DNA from: Promethearchaeota archaeon
Lineage (GTDB): Archaea; Asgardarchaeota; Lokiarchaeia; Sigynarchaeales; SOKP01
Length of the DNA: 29,216 nucleotides
NCBI GenBank assembly: GCA_019058515.1
Contig: JAHPYY010000061.1
Location: forward strand, 1-29,216
Reading direction: 5' to 3'
Shown here: piece after piece, positions 16,247 through 24,848 of the stretch
How positions within the stretch are numbered: the stretch's first letter is position 1
Layout: the number at the start of each line of letters is the position of its first letter
Program-made: the position numbers and the translations under genes
The notes under the pieces: model-generated
The model's input: only the letters and a program-made list of their open reading frames with translations
What the model was told of the DNA's origin: nothing
Databases searched by the model: none

Positions 16247-17152
16247 ATGATATCAGAATATAAACCTTCAATCTTGATTTTAGACGATAACGAGGATATT
16301 CTATTCAATATTGGGCTTTTGTTAGAAACAAAAGATTACGAGGTTATAAAAGCTAAAAGCGCAAATGAAGCTTTAACCTTTTTAAAAACTTCAAATCGAG
16401 TTCCTGATCTTATTTTAAGCGATATTATGATGCCAGAGATGGATGGTTACGATTTTTTTAAGCGATTATCGCAAAATCCTAAGTGGAGCCTAATACCCTT
16501 CGTTTTCCTTACTGCTAAATCAACACCAGAAGACATTAGACTTGGTAAACTTTTAGGTGCTGACGATTATGTTACGAAACCTTTTAAAGAAGATGATTTG
16601 TTAGCAATAATTCAAGGCAAAATCAATCGTAATAAGAAGAGAAAATCAGTAAACGATCAAATCAATAAATTTTTAAACAATTATTTCCAGAAAGATGGAA
16701 AGTTTAGTCAAGAGGGAAAAGAAGACGGTGAGTTATACTTATTTGTCATGCAATGGGATGATAAAGTAGGACCTAGATTAACAACCTCTTTCCCAGAATC
16801 GTCAAAGCTAAAATACTCTCTGGAAGAAATAGGCAGACAGTTATTTCACGCAGCGACGACGATATATGGGTCAAGTATGATAAATAAACCGGAAGAACTA
16901 TTAATTAACATTAAAAACATAAATAAACAAAGCCTAATTTACTTCGATTCTTACGAATCCAGCGAGTCGAGGACCGGACGAGTAGAATACATGCTCGCAG
17001 TAATCGGTCAAAGGGTAAGCATATTTGAGTCGTTAAAGATTAAGCCAATTTTGCAAAAATTATCGTCTGACATTAAAAACCAGTCTTCTCAAGAGTTAGA
17101 GGTATATTGGAACGAAATTAGAAACGAATTTATTGGTGCACTGTATCTTTAA
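16247..17152 (+). CDS. Response regulator with a C-terminal longin-like (tentative) domain
   Basis: Residues 1-125 are a CheY-like receiver: acidic pair D13-D14, phospho-acceptor D59 (LILSD), T89 and K111 (VTKPF), all intact. After a charged linker (~128-160) comes a domain of ~135 residues starting LYLFVMQWDDKVGPRL and containing a SLIYFDSYES strand and a MLAVIGQRVSIFE strand. It is not a DNA-binding or enzymatic output domain that I know. Its YxFVxxWDxxxGP opening resembles longin/roadblock-type small alpha/beta folds used by Asgard GTPase systems, but that is a guess from strand pattern. The stop overlaps the convergent SRPBCC gene by 4 bp. Confidence 0.82.
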   Translation: MISEYKPSILILDDNEDILFNIGLLLETKDYEVIKAKSANEALTFLKTSNRVPDLILSDIMMPEMDGYDFFKRLSQNPKWSLIPFVFLTAKSTPEDIRLGKLLGADDYVTKPFKEDDLLAIIQGKINRNKKRKSVNDQINKFLNNYFQKDGKFSQEGKEDGELYLFVMQWDDKVGPRLTTSFPESSKLKYSLEEIGRQLFHAATTIYGSSMINKPEELLINIKNINKQSLIYFDSYESSESRTGRVEYMLAVIGQRVSIFESLKIKPILQKLSSDIKNQSSQELEVYWNEIRNEFIGALYL

Positions 17153-17622
17153 TCACTTTCGTCTACTATTGCTGGAAACACTATTCCATGAGTTTCAACG
17201 AGATTCTTAAAAGTGACTAGTTCAGCTTTTGCGTGATTAGTAATTTTACTTTTCATCAATCTAAGGATAAATCTGGCGAAAAGAGATTTACTTGTCCCAT
17301 TCCAGCTCATTTTCATACTTGTACCGCTGGAATGTGGTTCAAAACTTGTTTCAACCTTTATAATCATTCCCTGACCACTAACCCGGGATAAGATTCGTTT
17401 ACCCTCCTCGTATTCAAGCAGTTTATCTTCAAGAATATAAAGCCGACCTTTTTCTAGATAATGTAAATGTGCTGTAGCACCTATTTCCCCAAATTCCCCT
17501 TTAACTGTCTCAACTTTCTCTAAATATTTAGTGTATTGTAGCATGTTTTGGGGATTAATGTAGGCATCCCATACATTTTCAGGAGATTCATCTATTATTA
17601 GGGTTATCGCGAATTTGGTCAT
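17149..17622 (-). CDS. SRPBCC (START/Bet v1-like) family protein
   Basis: A 157-residue helix-grip protein. It opens with the family pattern of a beta-strand then SPENVWDAYINPQNMLQYT (residues ~13-31), followed by antiparallel strands and a long C-terminal helix (KSKITNHAKAELVTFKNLVE). Such proteins enclose a hydrophobic ligand cavity and serve as polyketide cyclase-like enzymes or lipid/ligand carriers. No catalytic residues can be pointed out. It converges on the response-regulator gene; ATG at 17622 is the start. Ligand unknown. Confidence 0.82.
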   Translation of the reverse strand: MTKFAITLIIDESPENVWDAYINPQNMLQYTKYLEKVETVKGEFGEIGATAHLHYLEKGRLYILEDKLLEYEEGKRILSRVSGQGMIIKVETSFEPHSSGTSMKMSWNGTSKSLFARFILRLMKSKITNHAKAELVTFKNLVETHGIVFPAIVDESD

Positions 17623-17827
17623 TTAATCACCATCAATCAAAGGTCAATTCATTAATAATTAAGCTATTCTATTATATATCATTTTAAATTAATGAGGGTA
17701 AGCGCACTTATTATTTTATCGTCTTTTTTGAAACTAATACTAAACATCATCATATTTAGTAATTATTCTCTGCATAATACCCGGATATTATTTTGATTAA
17801 ATACTTGACTTCTACTTTTACATATAT

Positions 17828-17851
17828 AGAGATATCTTGTGAAGAGATATC
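17828..17851. promoter_or_regulatory. Paired AGAGATATC repeats at the hinge-gene promoter
   Basis: AGAGATATC occurs at 17828-17836 and 17843-17851 (15-bp spacing), each with the palindromic GATATC, just after a TATA-like TACATATATAG (17818-17828). They may be regulator sites for the gene at 17871. Evidence is limited to this repetition. Confidence 0.35.
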
Positions 17852-17870
17852 AGAATAATATACTATCCTT

Positions 17871-18869
17871 TTGATAAAGAAAATGGAACGAGAAGAGCCC
17901 TTTCCGGATGTTATAGAGAACTTGCACAAAGATTTTCAAAAAATTAAAGATTTGAATTCGGAATTTTTCCATAGAAGTCAATACCTGCAAGCACTCCATC
18001 AGTTAAATAAAGTTAATCGAACCCATCTTAAAAAAGCCCTTATAACTCGCAATTTTCCTCAAATTCCTAGAATTCCAGAAAATGTTTTCAAGATCTATCC
18101 TGATTTCTTGGTGTTAAATAAAGCTAGATTAGAAAGGAGAATTGGACGATTGCATCAATCAATCAAAATTAATATGGAGGAGTTAAGTGCCATGCAATCA
18201 CAATTGACGGAAAGATTCAATCAATTTGATACACCAACTCTTAAAATTCTGCATATGAAAGCGGATCCTCATCTCAAAGATTTTTATAATATTGATGGTA
18301 AAATTTATGGAGCCATTAGCGAATTGATTAAAGTAAAGGAAGAGTATAAGACAGCAGTTTTATCTGCGATAAAAGAGCATTTGGAAACGATCATAGTTGA
18401 CGATCAAAAAACGGTTAATCAGTGTATTAATTATTTAAGGGAAAATTCTCTTGGAAGGGCTTCCTTTATTCCATTAAAGGATATAAAAAGGCAACCATTT
18501 AATCTACATCTGAACACTTCTAAAAGTATATTGGGAACTGCATTAGATTTCATCGAGTACGACAAGAGATTTAAATCTGTAATGGAATACTTTTTTGGAA
18601 GAATTATAGTGGTAAAAGATATAAACACTGCACTTCATTACGAAGTAAACGCCACGAGAGTGACCTTAGATGGCCAAGTTGTAGAGCCTAGCAATTTAAT
18701 ACATGGAGGTATTAGCTACGATGACGAACAAAAAAACAAGATAAAATACATCGAAAATAAATTACATGTTCTTCAAAATTCTATAAGTAAATTAAAAGAG
18801 AAACGAATAAAAACCATTCGCAAACTCCGCGACATTTATCAACTTGAAAAATCGATATTTGTCTCGTAA
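17871..18869 (+). CDS. Stand-alone SMC hinge-domain protein without ATPase heads
   Basis: Residues ~139-281 of 332 match an SMC hinge: IDGKIYGAISELIKV, the YKTAVLSAIKEHLETIIVDD strand-helix block, INYLRENSLGRASFIPL (family RaTFiPL), the LGTALDFIEYD and FFGRIIVV blocks, and TRVTLDGQVVEPSNLIHGG. Short coiled coils flank it (~80-118 and ~284-328). There is no Walker A before it and no ABC signature or Walker B after it, and a promoter-like element and a terminator-like hairpin bracket it, so it looks like an independent gene rather than a piece of SMC (~1180 residues). Residues 1-78 are helical and unrecognised. Dimerising with itself or with a full SMC hinge is the obvious possibility. TTG 17871 or ATG 17883 may be the start. 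Confidence 0.8.
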   Translation: MIKKMEREEPFPDVIENLHKDFQKIKDLNSEFFHRSQYLQALHQLNKVNRTHLKKALITRNFPQIPRIPENVFKIYPDFLVLNKARLERRIGRLHQSIKINMEELSAMQSQLTERFNQFDTPTLKILHMKADPHLKDFYNIDGKIYGAISELIKVKEEYKTAVLSAIKEHLETIIVDDQKTVNQCINYLRENSLGRASFIPLKDIKRQPFNLHLNTSKSILGTALDFIEYDKRFKSVMEYFFGRIIVVKDINTALHYEVNATRVTLDGQVVEPSNLIHGGISYDDEQKNKIKYIENKLHVLQNSISKLKEKRIKTIRKLRDIYQLEKSIFVS

Positions 18870-18885
18870 GTTATAATCTTTTGTT

Positions 18886-18907
18886 ATAGGGCAAATTCCC
18901 TATTTTT
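18886..18907 (+). terminator. Hairpin plus T-run terminator of the hinge gene
   Basis: ATAGGG and CCCTAT (6-bp stem, loop CAAATT) are followed directly by five Ts, 17 bp after the stop at 18869. Confidence 0.55.
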
Positions 18908-18927
18908 ACAACAGTTCCCGTATCACC

Positions 18928-18945
18928 GTAATACCCTCGTATTAC
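18928..18945. repeat. Short inverted repeat between hinge gene and small ORF
   Basis: GTAATAC and GTATTAC form perfect 7-bp arms around CCTC. It may be a second termination hairpin or an operator for the small downstream ORF. Confidence 0.4.
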
Positions 18946-19025
18946 TCTTATTAAAAAGCTATTCTAATATTATCTCAATATAGATTTATGTAAGTTATAG
19001 ATATTACTGTTATAGCTCTATTCAA

Positions 19026-19295
19026 GTGGTAAATTTGGGTACAAATTCGTCTAATATGAACTCATCTAGGATTAATGTCCAAAACCATGAATCTAACATT
19101 GAAGATAGCTTAGAAATTCCTCAAATCCTAACAACTGAATTGAAACAGAACGCTAATAATCTGAACTTAAAAATCCTAAAAAGAATAAACTCTCTATTGT
19201 TAAATAATTCAGAGTTGTCCTATCAACAAAAGCTTAATTTTTGTAGGGATCAAAGGTATTTCATGAAGCTGTACCTAAGAAAGCTAAATCGGTGA
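19026..19295 (+). CDS. Small hypothetical protein, Asn/Ser-rich
   Basis: An 89-residue frame from GTG at 19026. The N-terminal third is polar and low in complexity (Asn/Ser-rich); the C-terminal part (LKILKRINSLLLNNSELSYQQKLNFCRDQRYFMKLYLRKL) could form two basic helices. No family is recognised and no strong ribosome binding site is visible; a later in-frame ATG (19056) is possible. It overlaps the convergent VWA gene by 12 bp. It is probably a gene because of its ordered helical end, but this is weak. Confidence 0.4.
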   Translation: MVNLGTNSSNMNSSRINVQNHESNIEDSLEIPQILTTELKQNANNLNLKILKRINSLLLNNSELSYQQKLNFCRDQRYFMKLYLRKLNR

Positions 19296-21023
19296 GTACC
19301 TCTGTGTTACTTCTCGGATAACTAGGTTTATCAATTCTTTAGGATTTTTAATGGGGTAGAAAGCTATTTTTTCTGAAAAATCCTTAAATTTGGTTTTTGG
19401 AATATGTTCGCTTCCTATAAAGAATCCTACGATTTGATGGCCGTTTAGAACTAATCTATTCATCGAATTTTTGGTTTTTACCCAGTTGTAGATTCCAAAA
19501 TCCGTAATAATCATGATCAAAATGGAATTTTCGCTTTTTCGACACATTTCTTCGATCTTTTTTGTAGGCAAGACAGTTCCACTTCCTTGATACTTTAAGA
19601 GCACTCTTTCTGCTTTGTTAAAGTCATAAGTCCAGTCGCAGATGATAGGAAGTCCCGAAAAGTTTATGATTCCAAATTTTACACCCCGTCGAGAAGCAAA
19701 GTGAAGCGCCGCAAAAGCTGCGATTAAAGCAATGTGATATTGACCTTTATTTGTTCTGTTATTGAAATTCCATCTCATTGAGCCAGAAGAATCTATTACA
19801 ACTAATAGATCTGGCAAAGTTTTACTTTGTTGAATTCCAATACCTTCTTGTAGGTGCCATTTTCTCGTGGTTATGTTTGGGACGATTATCTGAGAGTTTA
19901 ACAAAGTTTGCGTTATATCAAGTTCTTCGAAAGGATCTCCCAATTTCCATGTTTCAGTATATATAGGCATCTTTCCAGTTATTTTCTTTTCAAAAATTTC
20001 TATTCTAAGAAGATCTTTAGCTTTTCCTCTATACCACATAGCAAGAGGGTATCCATCGCATAAAATGCCCGCTAAAGCTGCTGGTGAGCCGAACTCAGAG
20101 TATTGGGAGTCTTTAGCGTACTGTTCAGCAACATATGTCAGACGATCTCTATTTTCGCGTTTTATTTTGTCGATGTTTCTGTTTTCTGTGGGATTGTCTA
20201 ACAGTTCTAATACATCGTTGGGGATTTCGACATATTTGTCCGTTCCTTCAACATATCTAACAGAATTACCAAGCCTGGGCAATGTGTTTTTACCAATGAT
20301 AGAAAAGCTGTCGTTAACAATCGATCTAAGGTGATAAGCAATCTTTCTTACCTTTTCCTCCCATGTCGTCTGGTTCTCAAAATTCGATAATACAAGATTA
20401 GAAATTCGTTCTACTAAACGGTTATGAGTCGCAGATTGGTTAGATTTTACATTAATTTTAACGTTCCACATTTTCTCGTAAATCCCGATTAGTAGATCAA
20501 ACAATCCACTGGATTTTGACTTAGCAGTATGAGTAATATTATTCCAAGTCTGAAAAAGTTCCCATTCCATTAATCTTGGAAATTTTTGGAAAAGCCGATA
20601 ATCTATCACTAAATCAGCAAATATATTGACAACAATTGAGGAGAACGACGCGCTAACATGCTTCATAGCTGCTCGTAATAATTTGGCGTTGGTTAAACCG
20701 TCGTAAGGAATGACTTGATAATGAGAAACCTCGTGTAGTAAAATTGCAAAATAATAATCTTCATATTCCCAATCGTATTTAAAAACCGGTGAGTGCGCCA
20801 AATTCATGGTAATTTTCCACTTTTGCTGTGGATCTATGTAAAAGCTCTCCCGATGGGAGAAGTCAAAAATAAAGTTTGGTTCCTCTAACGGAGGATAGTA
20901 AAACTCTCTTATAGCTCTCTCCCATGCTTTTTTAGCTATGTAGATAAGATTTTCTTCTTTTTTAGAAGATAATTTTTCTTCTTTTGATTTTATTGAATAC
21001 ATATTTGATACTTCCTTTAACAT
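19284..21023 (-). CDS. DUF2201-type metallopeptidase-like/VWA protein, partner of MoxR
   Basis: A 579-residue cytosolic protein with no signal peptide. Residues ~20-300 are a putative metallopeptidase-like domain with HEVSH (97-101) and a later IFADLVIDYRL segment resembling the acidic third-ligand region. Residues ~400-575 are a VWA domain with an intact MIDAS start D411-S-S-G-S415, plus a conserved-looking threonine/Asp site further on (GSGTV; IMIITDFG). This pairing (DUF2201_N plus VWA-like) is regularly encoded next to MoxR AAA+ ATPases. Here the MoxR gene lies on the same strand beyond the TIR receptor gene, which sits between them in reverse. The start region diverges from the TIR gene with 141 bp between starts. 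Confidence 0.88.
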   Translation of the reverse strand: MLKEVSNMYSIKSKEEKLSSKKEENLIYIAKKAWERAIREFYYPPLEEPNFIFDFSHRESFYIDPQQKWKITMNLAHSPVFKYDWEYEDYYFAILLHEVSHYQVIPYDGLTNAKLLRAAMKHVSASFSSIVVNIFADLVIDYRLFQKFPRLMEWELFQTWNNITHTAKSKSSGLFDLLIGIYEKMWNVKINVKSNQSATHNRLVERISNLVLSNFENQTTWEEKVRKIAYHLRSIVNDSFSIIGKNTLPRLGNSVRYVEGTDKYVEIPNDVLELLDNPTENRNIDKIKRENRDRLTYVAEQYAKDSQYSEFGSPAALAGILCDGYPLAMWYRGKAKDLLRIEIFEKKITGKMPIYTETWKLGDPFEELDITQTLLNSQIIVPNITTRKWHLQEGIGIQQSKTLPDLLVVIDSSGSMRWNFNNRTNKGQYHIALIAAFAALHFASRRGVKFGIINFSGLPIICDWTYDFNKAERVLLKYQGSGTVLPTKKIEEMCRKSENSILIMIITDFGIYNWVKTKNSMNRLVLNGHQIVGFFIGSEHIPKTKFKDFSEKIAFYPIKNPKELINLVIREVTQRYSPI

Positions 21024-21164
21024 ATCTTTTACTACCGTAGTTCTTTTTAATACAACCTTAGTTTTCCAAATTTTAATAATGTTTAAATTATAAAAAAGTA
21101 AATACTATTTTAACAATCCAATAACAACCTAATAAGTTAATTCGAATAATTCAGATTACGAATA

Positions 21165-24100
21165 ATGAAACCTAGCCATTTTAAGTTTCAGATTAAGATT
21201 TTAACTTTAATAGTAATACTCGTTTTTATTATTAATTTGAGCCTAACAGACTCCACTTCTATAAAAAATCAAATAAAAGAGGATTTTTCTTTAAAAAACC
21301 CTCCCAAACAATCTAATACAATACTGGAAGCGTGGACTCCAAATGGTAATGTAATAAGTAACGAAATTAGTACGCAATCAAGCTCTAAACTCTGTAGCGA
21401 TGGAGTAGGAGGGGTGATAATCACGTGGTATGATCAAAGAGATAATGCTATAACTGGTGCTGACATCTACGCTCAACGGATTAACTTTACTGGAGGTGTT
21501 GAGTGGACTCCAAATGGTACTGTAGTAAGTAACGCTATTAATGGTCAATATTCTCCTCAACTCTGTAGCGATGGAGTAGGAGGGGCGATAATCACATGGC
21601 AAGATTACAGAGATAGTGCTACAACTGGTTATGACATTTACGCTCAACGAGTTAACTCTACTGGAGGTATTGAGTGGGCTCCAAATGGTACTATAGTAAG
21701 TAACGAAATTGGTACGCAATCAAGCCCTCAACTCTGTAGCGATGGAGTAGGGGGGGCAATAATCACGTGGTATGATTATAGAGATAGTGAAACGACAGGT
21801 GTTGACATCTATACTCAACGAATTAAGTCTACTGGAGACATTGAGTGGAGCTCTAACGGTCTTTTATTTTGTAACGCCAATAATACTCAAACTACTCCCC
21901 AAATATGTAATGATGGGAAAGGAAACGCAATAATTACTTGGACGGATTATAGAGATCTTGCTATTACATCGCACGATGTCTATGCTTTAAAGATATCCCC
22001 AGTCATACCGTTATCGCATAATTGGACTGTTGGCGGTATCGATATTTGGAGAAATGATACAGCTATGCAAAGACCACAGATTTGTAGCGATGGAGTAGGA
22101 GGGGCGATAATCACGTGGCAAGATTATAGAGATAGTGCTACAACTGGTTCTGACATCTACACGCAACGAATTAACTCTACTGGAGGTATTGAGTGGACGG
22201 CTAATGGCTCTGTGATATGTAATGCGATAGAATCTCAACATGATCTTCAAATCTGTAGCGATGGAGTAGGAGGGGCGATAATCGTGTGGCGAGACTCTAG
22301 AGATAGTGCTACATCTGGTTCTGATATCTACGCACAACATATTAACTCTACTGGAGGTGTTGAGTGGACAGTTAATGGCACTCTTATATGTAACGCAATA
22401 GCTACTCAATATAATGTTCAAATTTGTAGCGATGGGGTAGGAGGAGCGATAATCGCGTGGCAAGATTCTAGAGATAGTGCTACAACTGGTTCCGACATCT
22501 ACGCGCAACGGATTGATTCTACTGGAGATGTCGAGTGGATGGTTAATGGCACTGTGATATGTAATGCCACCAAATATCAACAATATCCTCAACTATGTAG
22601 CGATGGAGTTGGAGGGGCGTTAATTACTTGGGAAGATCGTAGATATACCTATTATGATATATTCGCAAGTCGAATTATTTTATCCACTCCTATTTCGAAT
22701 AATCCTGAACCCATAACTACTTATACATCAACACCTGAAGAGATTAACTGGATATTAACAGACTATTTCGGCGGAGGAAGCTATCGGGTTATAGTTAACG
22801 ATTCATATGGAAATAATTATACTTATATCAATTGGACATCTTGGAATAGTAATCCTGCCAATTTATATTTTCCAATCAATCATACTATTGCAGGATTATT
22901 TTACTATACAATAGAATATTACAATGAATTCATGCTATATGGCATTCCCAACACAGTAAATGTTACTATACTCGAGGATAAACCTCCGTATTGTAATCAA
23001 CCTGGAGATGTGTTAATTCATTATGGAAATAAGCAAAATATCACGTGGATTTTATACGATGATGATTGGGGAGGAGGAAGTTATTGTGTTAAATCTACTC
23101 ATGAAAAGTATGGTACTCAAGTCTTAAAAGATTGGACAAGTTGGAACAACGAAACGGAAATATCAATAGAAATTAATAGTACTGAATATCAAGAATTAGA
23201 TTATAAAATTGAATATACAGATTTTTATGGGCAATTTAGAAGTGATAATGTGCATGTTACAATTACTGATCTTGTAAGTCCGATAATAGAAGTAAACCCC
23301 TCAAGTAATAACGATCTTTTTGGGAAAAGGGCACCAGATCTTTATCTAGAGATAACAGAACCCAATTATAATAATACATGGTATACACTTGACGGTGGAA
23401 TTACTAATTTCACTTGTACAACTAATTTAACGATAGATCAAGAATCTTGGGACAAGTATGGTAATGGAACAGTAGATATTTTAATCTTTTCTAAAGATGA
23501 TTATGGAAATATCGGATTTCTAAATTATACCGTGAGAAAGGATATTATACCGCCGGATATTACAATTGAAGGGATAAAGTTGAATGATGAATTTTCTGAT
23601 ATCGCTCCAAGTTTCGAACTCACCGTAATAGATCCAAATTTAGAAAGTGTCTGGTATACATTAGATGATGGAGCAACAAATATTTCACTTTCCTCCTTTC
23701 AGGATCATATTAATCAATCTCTTTGGGATGAATTATCATATGGACAAGTAACAATTAGATTTTATGCAAACGATACAGTTGGAAATATTGGTATGGAAGA
23801 AATAAGGATCATAAAAATAAACGAAGGAGGCTTAGATTTGGGAGTGATAATTTTGGGAGCCTCTATTGCTGGAGGTGCTGGTGCCATAATTGGAACAGCT
23901 ATTATAATTACACCACGGATTAAGAAGCAAAAGTACATAAAGAATTTAAAACTTAAAGCAAAGGAGGATTTACAATTTTTTGAGCAAAAAATCCAACAAT
24001 ATCTTGTTACCCAATTAGAAGATCATTATGGCGATGAATGGTGGGAAAAAGGCGTTCCTGAAAATCTCCGAATTAATATCAATACTAAATTGAAGGCAAA

Positions 24101-24749
24101 AGGGATACCCCCGCCAAAATTAGAAGCTCAAAATATGACACACTTAGAATATAATGATTATTTCCCGATCATTACCGAAGATGAGAACTGGAACGATTTA
24201 TTCTCCGATGTTTTTGTCGATAAAGATAGCCTTGGAGAAAATTTCGAAAACCTAAGGAATTTCAAATCCAATCTAGAGAAAGACATTGTCACGGTTGAAG
24301 AGTTAAATGGATATCCTCTATTTTTATACAGCATTACTAATTGTTTCACCAAAACATTTAATGTGTTTTTAAGCTATTCGACGAGAGATACCGATCATTT
24401 TAACATCAAGGAGATTTCGAAACGCTTGGAGGAATACCCTAAGATTGATACAGTCTTTTATTGGGAAGAAGATAGCGGCGAGGATATTGTGAAATACATG
24501 GAGCGAGCCCTTAAAATCAGCAGAGTATTTATATTATTTTGTACAGAAAATTCACTAAAATCTAAGGCAGTCACTGACGAGTGGGAATCTGCATTTCAGT
24601 TAAGAAAGGAAGGGATGATGAAAATCTTACCTGTATACGAACAAGATAAAAATATTCCTGTTTTGCTTAAACCAATATTAAATGTTAAATACGACAAGGA
24701 TAACTTTGACGAATTCATTGAGAATTTATATAAAGAAATAACAAGATAG
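21165..24749 (+). CDS. Transmembrane repeat/Ig-like receptor with cytoplasmic Swt1-HEPN-like and TIR domains
   Basis: A 1194-residue membrane protein. A signal peptide or anchor occupies ~1-30 (basic, then a long Ile/Leu/Val run). Residues ~53-508 are eight ~57-residue repeats with the core CSDGVGGAIITW and DIYAQRINSTGG, possibly a beta-propeller, rich in N-x-S/T sequons. Two to four Ig-like domains follow (~510-885; WILTDYFGGGSY, WYTLDGG-type strands). One Gly-rich membrane helix lies at ~893-917, then basic residues (inside). A cytoplasmic domain at ~935-1050 resembles Swt1-like HEPN (GDEWWEKGVPENLR; NWNDLFSDVF), but its R-x4-H is R1031-x4-N1036. A TIR domain (~1066-1194) starts NVFLSYSTRD and has a Glu (~E1139, in TDEW) where NADase TIRs carry the catalytic Glu. 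No Shine-Dalgarno is seen. Confidence 0.88.
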   Translation: MKPSHFKFQIKILTLIVILVFIINLSLTDSTSIKNQIKEDFSLKNPPKQSNTILEAWTPNGNVISNEISTQSSSKLCSDGVGGVIITWYDQRDNAITGADIYAQRINFTGGVEWTPNGTVVSNAINGQYSPQLCSDGVGGAIITWQDYRDSATTGYDIYAQRVNSTGGIEWAPNGTIVSNEIGTQSSPQLCSDGVGGAIITWYDYRDSETTGVDIYTQRIKSTGDIEWSSNGLLFCNANNTQTTPQICNDGKGNAIITWTDYRDLAITSHDVYALKISPVIPLSHNWTVGGIDIWRNDTAMQRPQICSDGVGGAIITWQDYRDSATTGSDIYTQRINSTGGIEWTANGSVICNAIESQHDLQICSDGVGGAIIVWRDSRDSATSGSDIYAQHINSTGGVEWTVNGTLICNAIATQYNVQICSDGVGGAIIAWQDSRDSATTGSDIYAQRIDSTGDVEWMVNGTVICNATKYQQYPQLCSDGVGGALITWEDRRYTYYDIFASRIILSTPISNNPEPITTYTSTPEEINWILTDYFGGGSYRVIVNDSYGNNYTYINWTSWNSNPANLYFPINHTIAGLFYYTIEYYNEFMLYGIPNTVNVTILEDKPPYCNQPGDVLIHYGNKQNITWILYDDDWGGGSYCVKSTHEKYGTQVLKDWTSWNNETEISIEINSTEYQELDYKIEYTDFYGQFRSDNVHVTITDLVSPIIEVNPSSNNDLFGKRAPDLYLEITEPNYNNTWYTLDGGITNFTCTTNLTIDQESWDKYGNGTVDILIFSKDDYGNIGFLNYTVRKDIIPPDITIEGIKLNDEFSDIAPSFELTVIDPNLESVWYTLDDGATNISLSSFQDHINQSLWDELSYGQVTIRFYANDTVGNIGMEEIRIIKINEGGLDLGVIILGASIAGGAGAIIGTAIIITPRIKKQKYIKNLKLKAKEDLQFFEQKIQQYLVTQLEDHYGDEWWEKGVPENLRININTKLKAKGIPPPKLEAQNMTHLEYNDYFPIITEDENWNDLFSDVFVDKDSLGENFENLRNFKSNLEKDIVTVEELNGYPLFLYSITNCFTKTFNVFLSYSTRDTDHFNIKEISKRLEEYPKIDTVFYWEEDSGEDIVKYMERALKISRVFILFCTENSLKSKAVTDEWESAFQLRKEGMMKILPVYEQDKNIPVLLKPILNVKYDKDNFDEFIENLYKEITR
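21321..22698 (+). repeat. Eight tandem ~171-bp coding repeats in the TIR receptor ectodomain
   Basis: Repeats 1-3 and 5-8 stay near-identical at DNA level in their core (around TGTAGCGATGGAGTAGGAGG and the GAGATAGTGCTACAACTGG stretch), while repeat 4 (~21840-22010) is strongly diverged and repeat 8 is shortened. The variable stretches lie between cores (after NG(T/S)VICNA). Such conservation of synonymous sites indicates recent duplication or gene conversion, so copy number may vary between strains. Confidence 0.8.
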
Positions 24750-24848
24750 AATATTTAGAAAATCCTAAACTTTTTCCTTTTTCAGATAGGTCTCTTAATA
24801 TTTTAGAATTTATCTTACTCAAATACAATTTTATCGTTATTTACGATG

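Noticed and set aside
17871..18869. Fragment of a full-length SMC pseudogene
   Set aside because: No head-domain remnants are visible on either side in any frame, and promoter- and terminator-like signals bracket the ORF.
21378..22592. Two minus-strand ORFs of 113 and 193 codons with repeated sequence
   Set aside because: They mirror the tandem repeats of the TIR receptor on the opposite strand and have no independent protein features.
21321..22698. CRISPR-like array
   Set aside because: The repeats are ~171 bp, coding and in frame, without short unique spacers; no cas genes are present.
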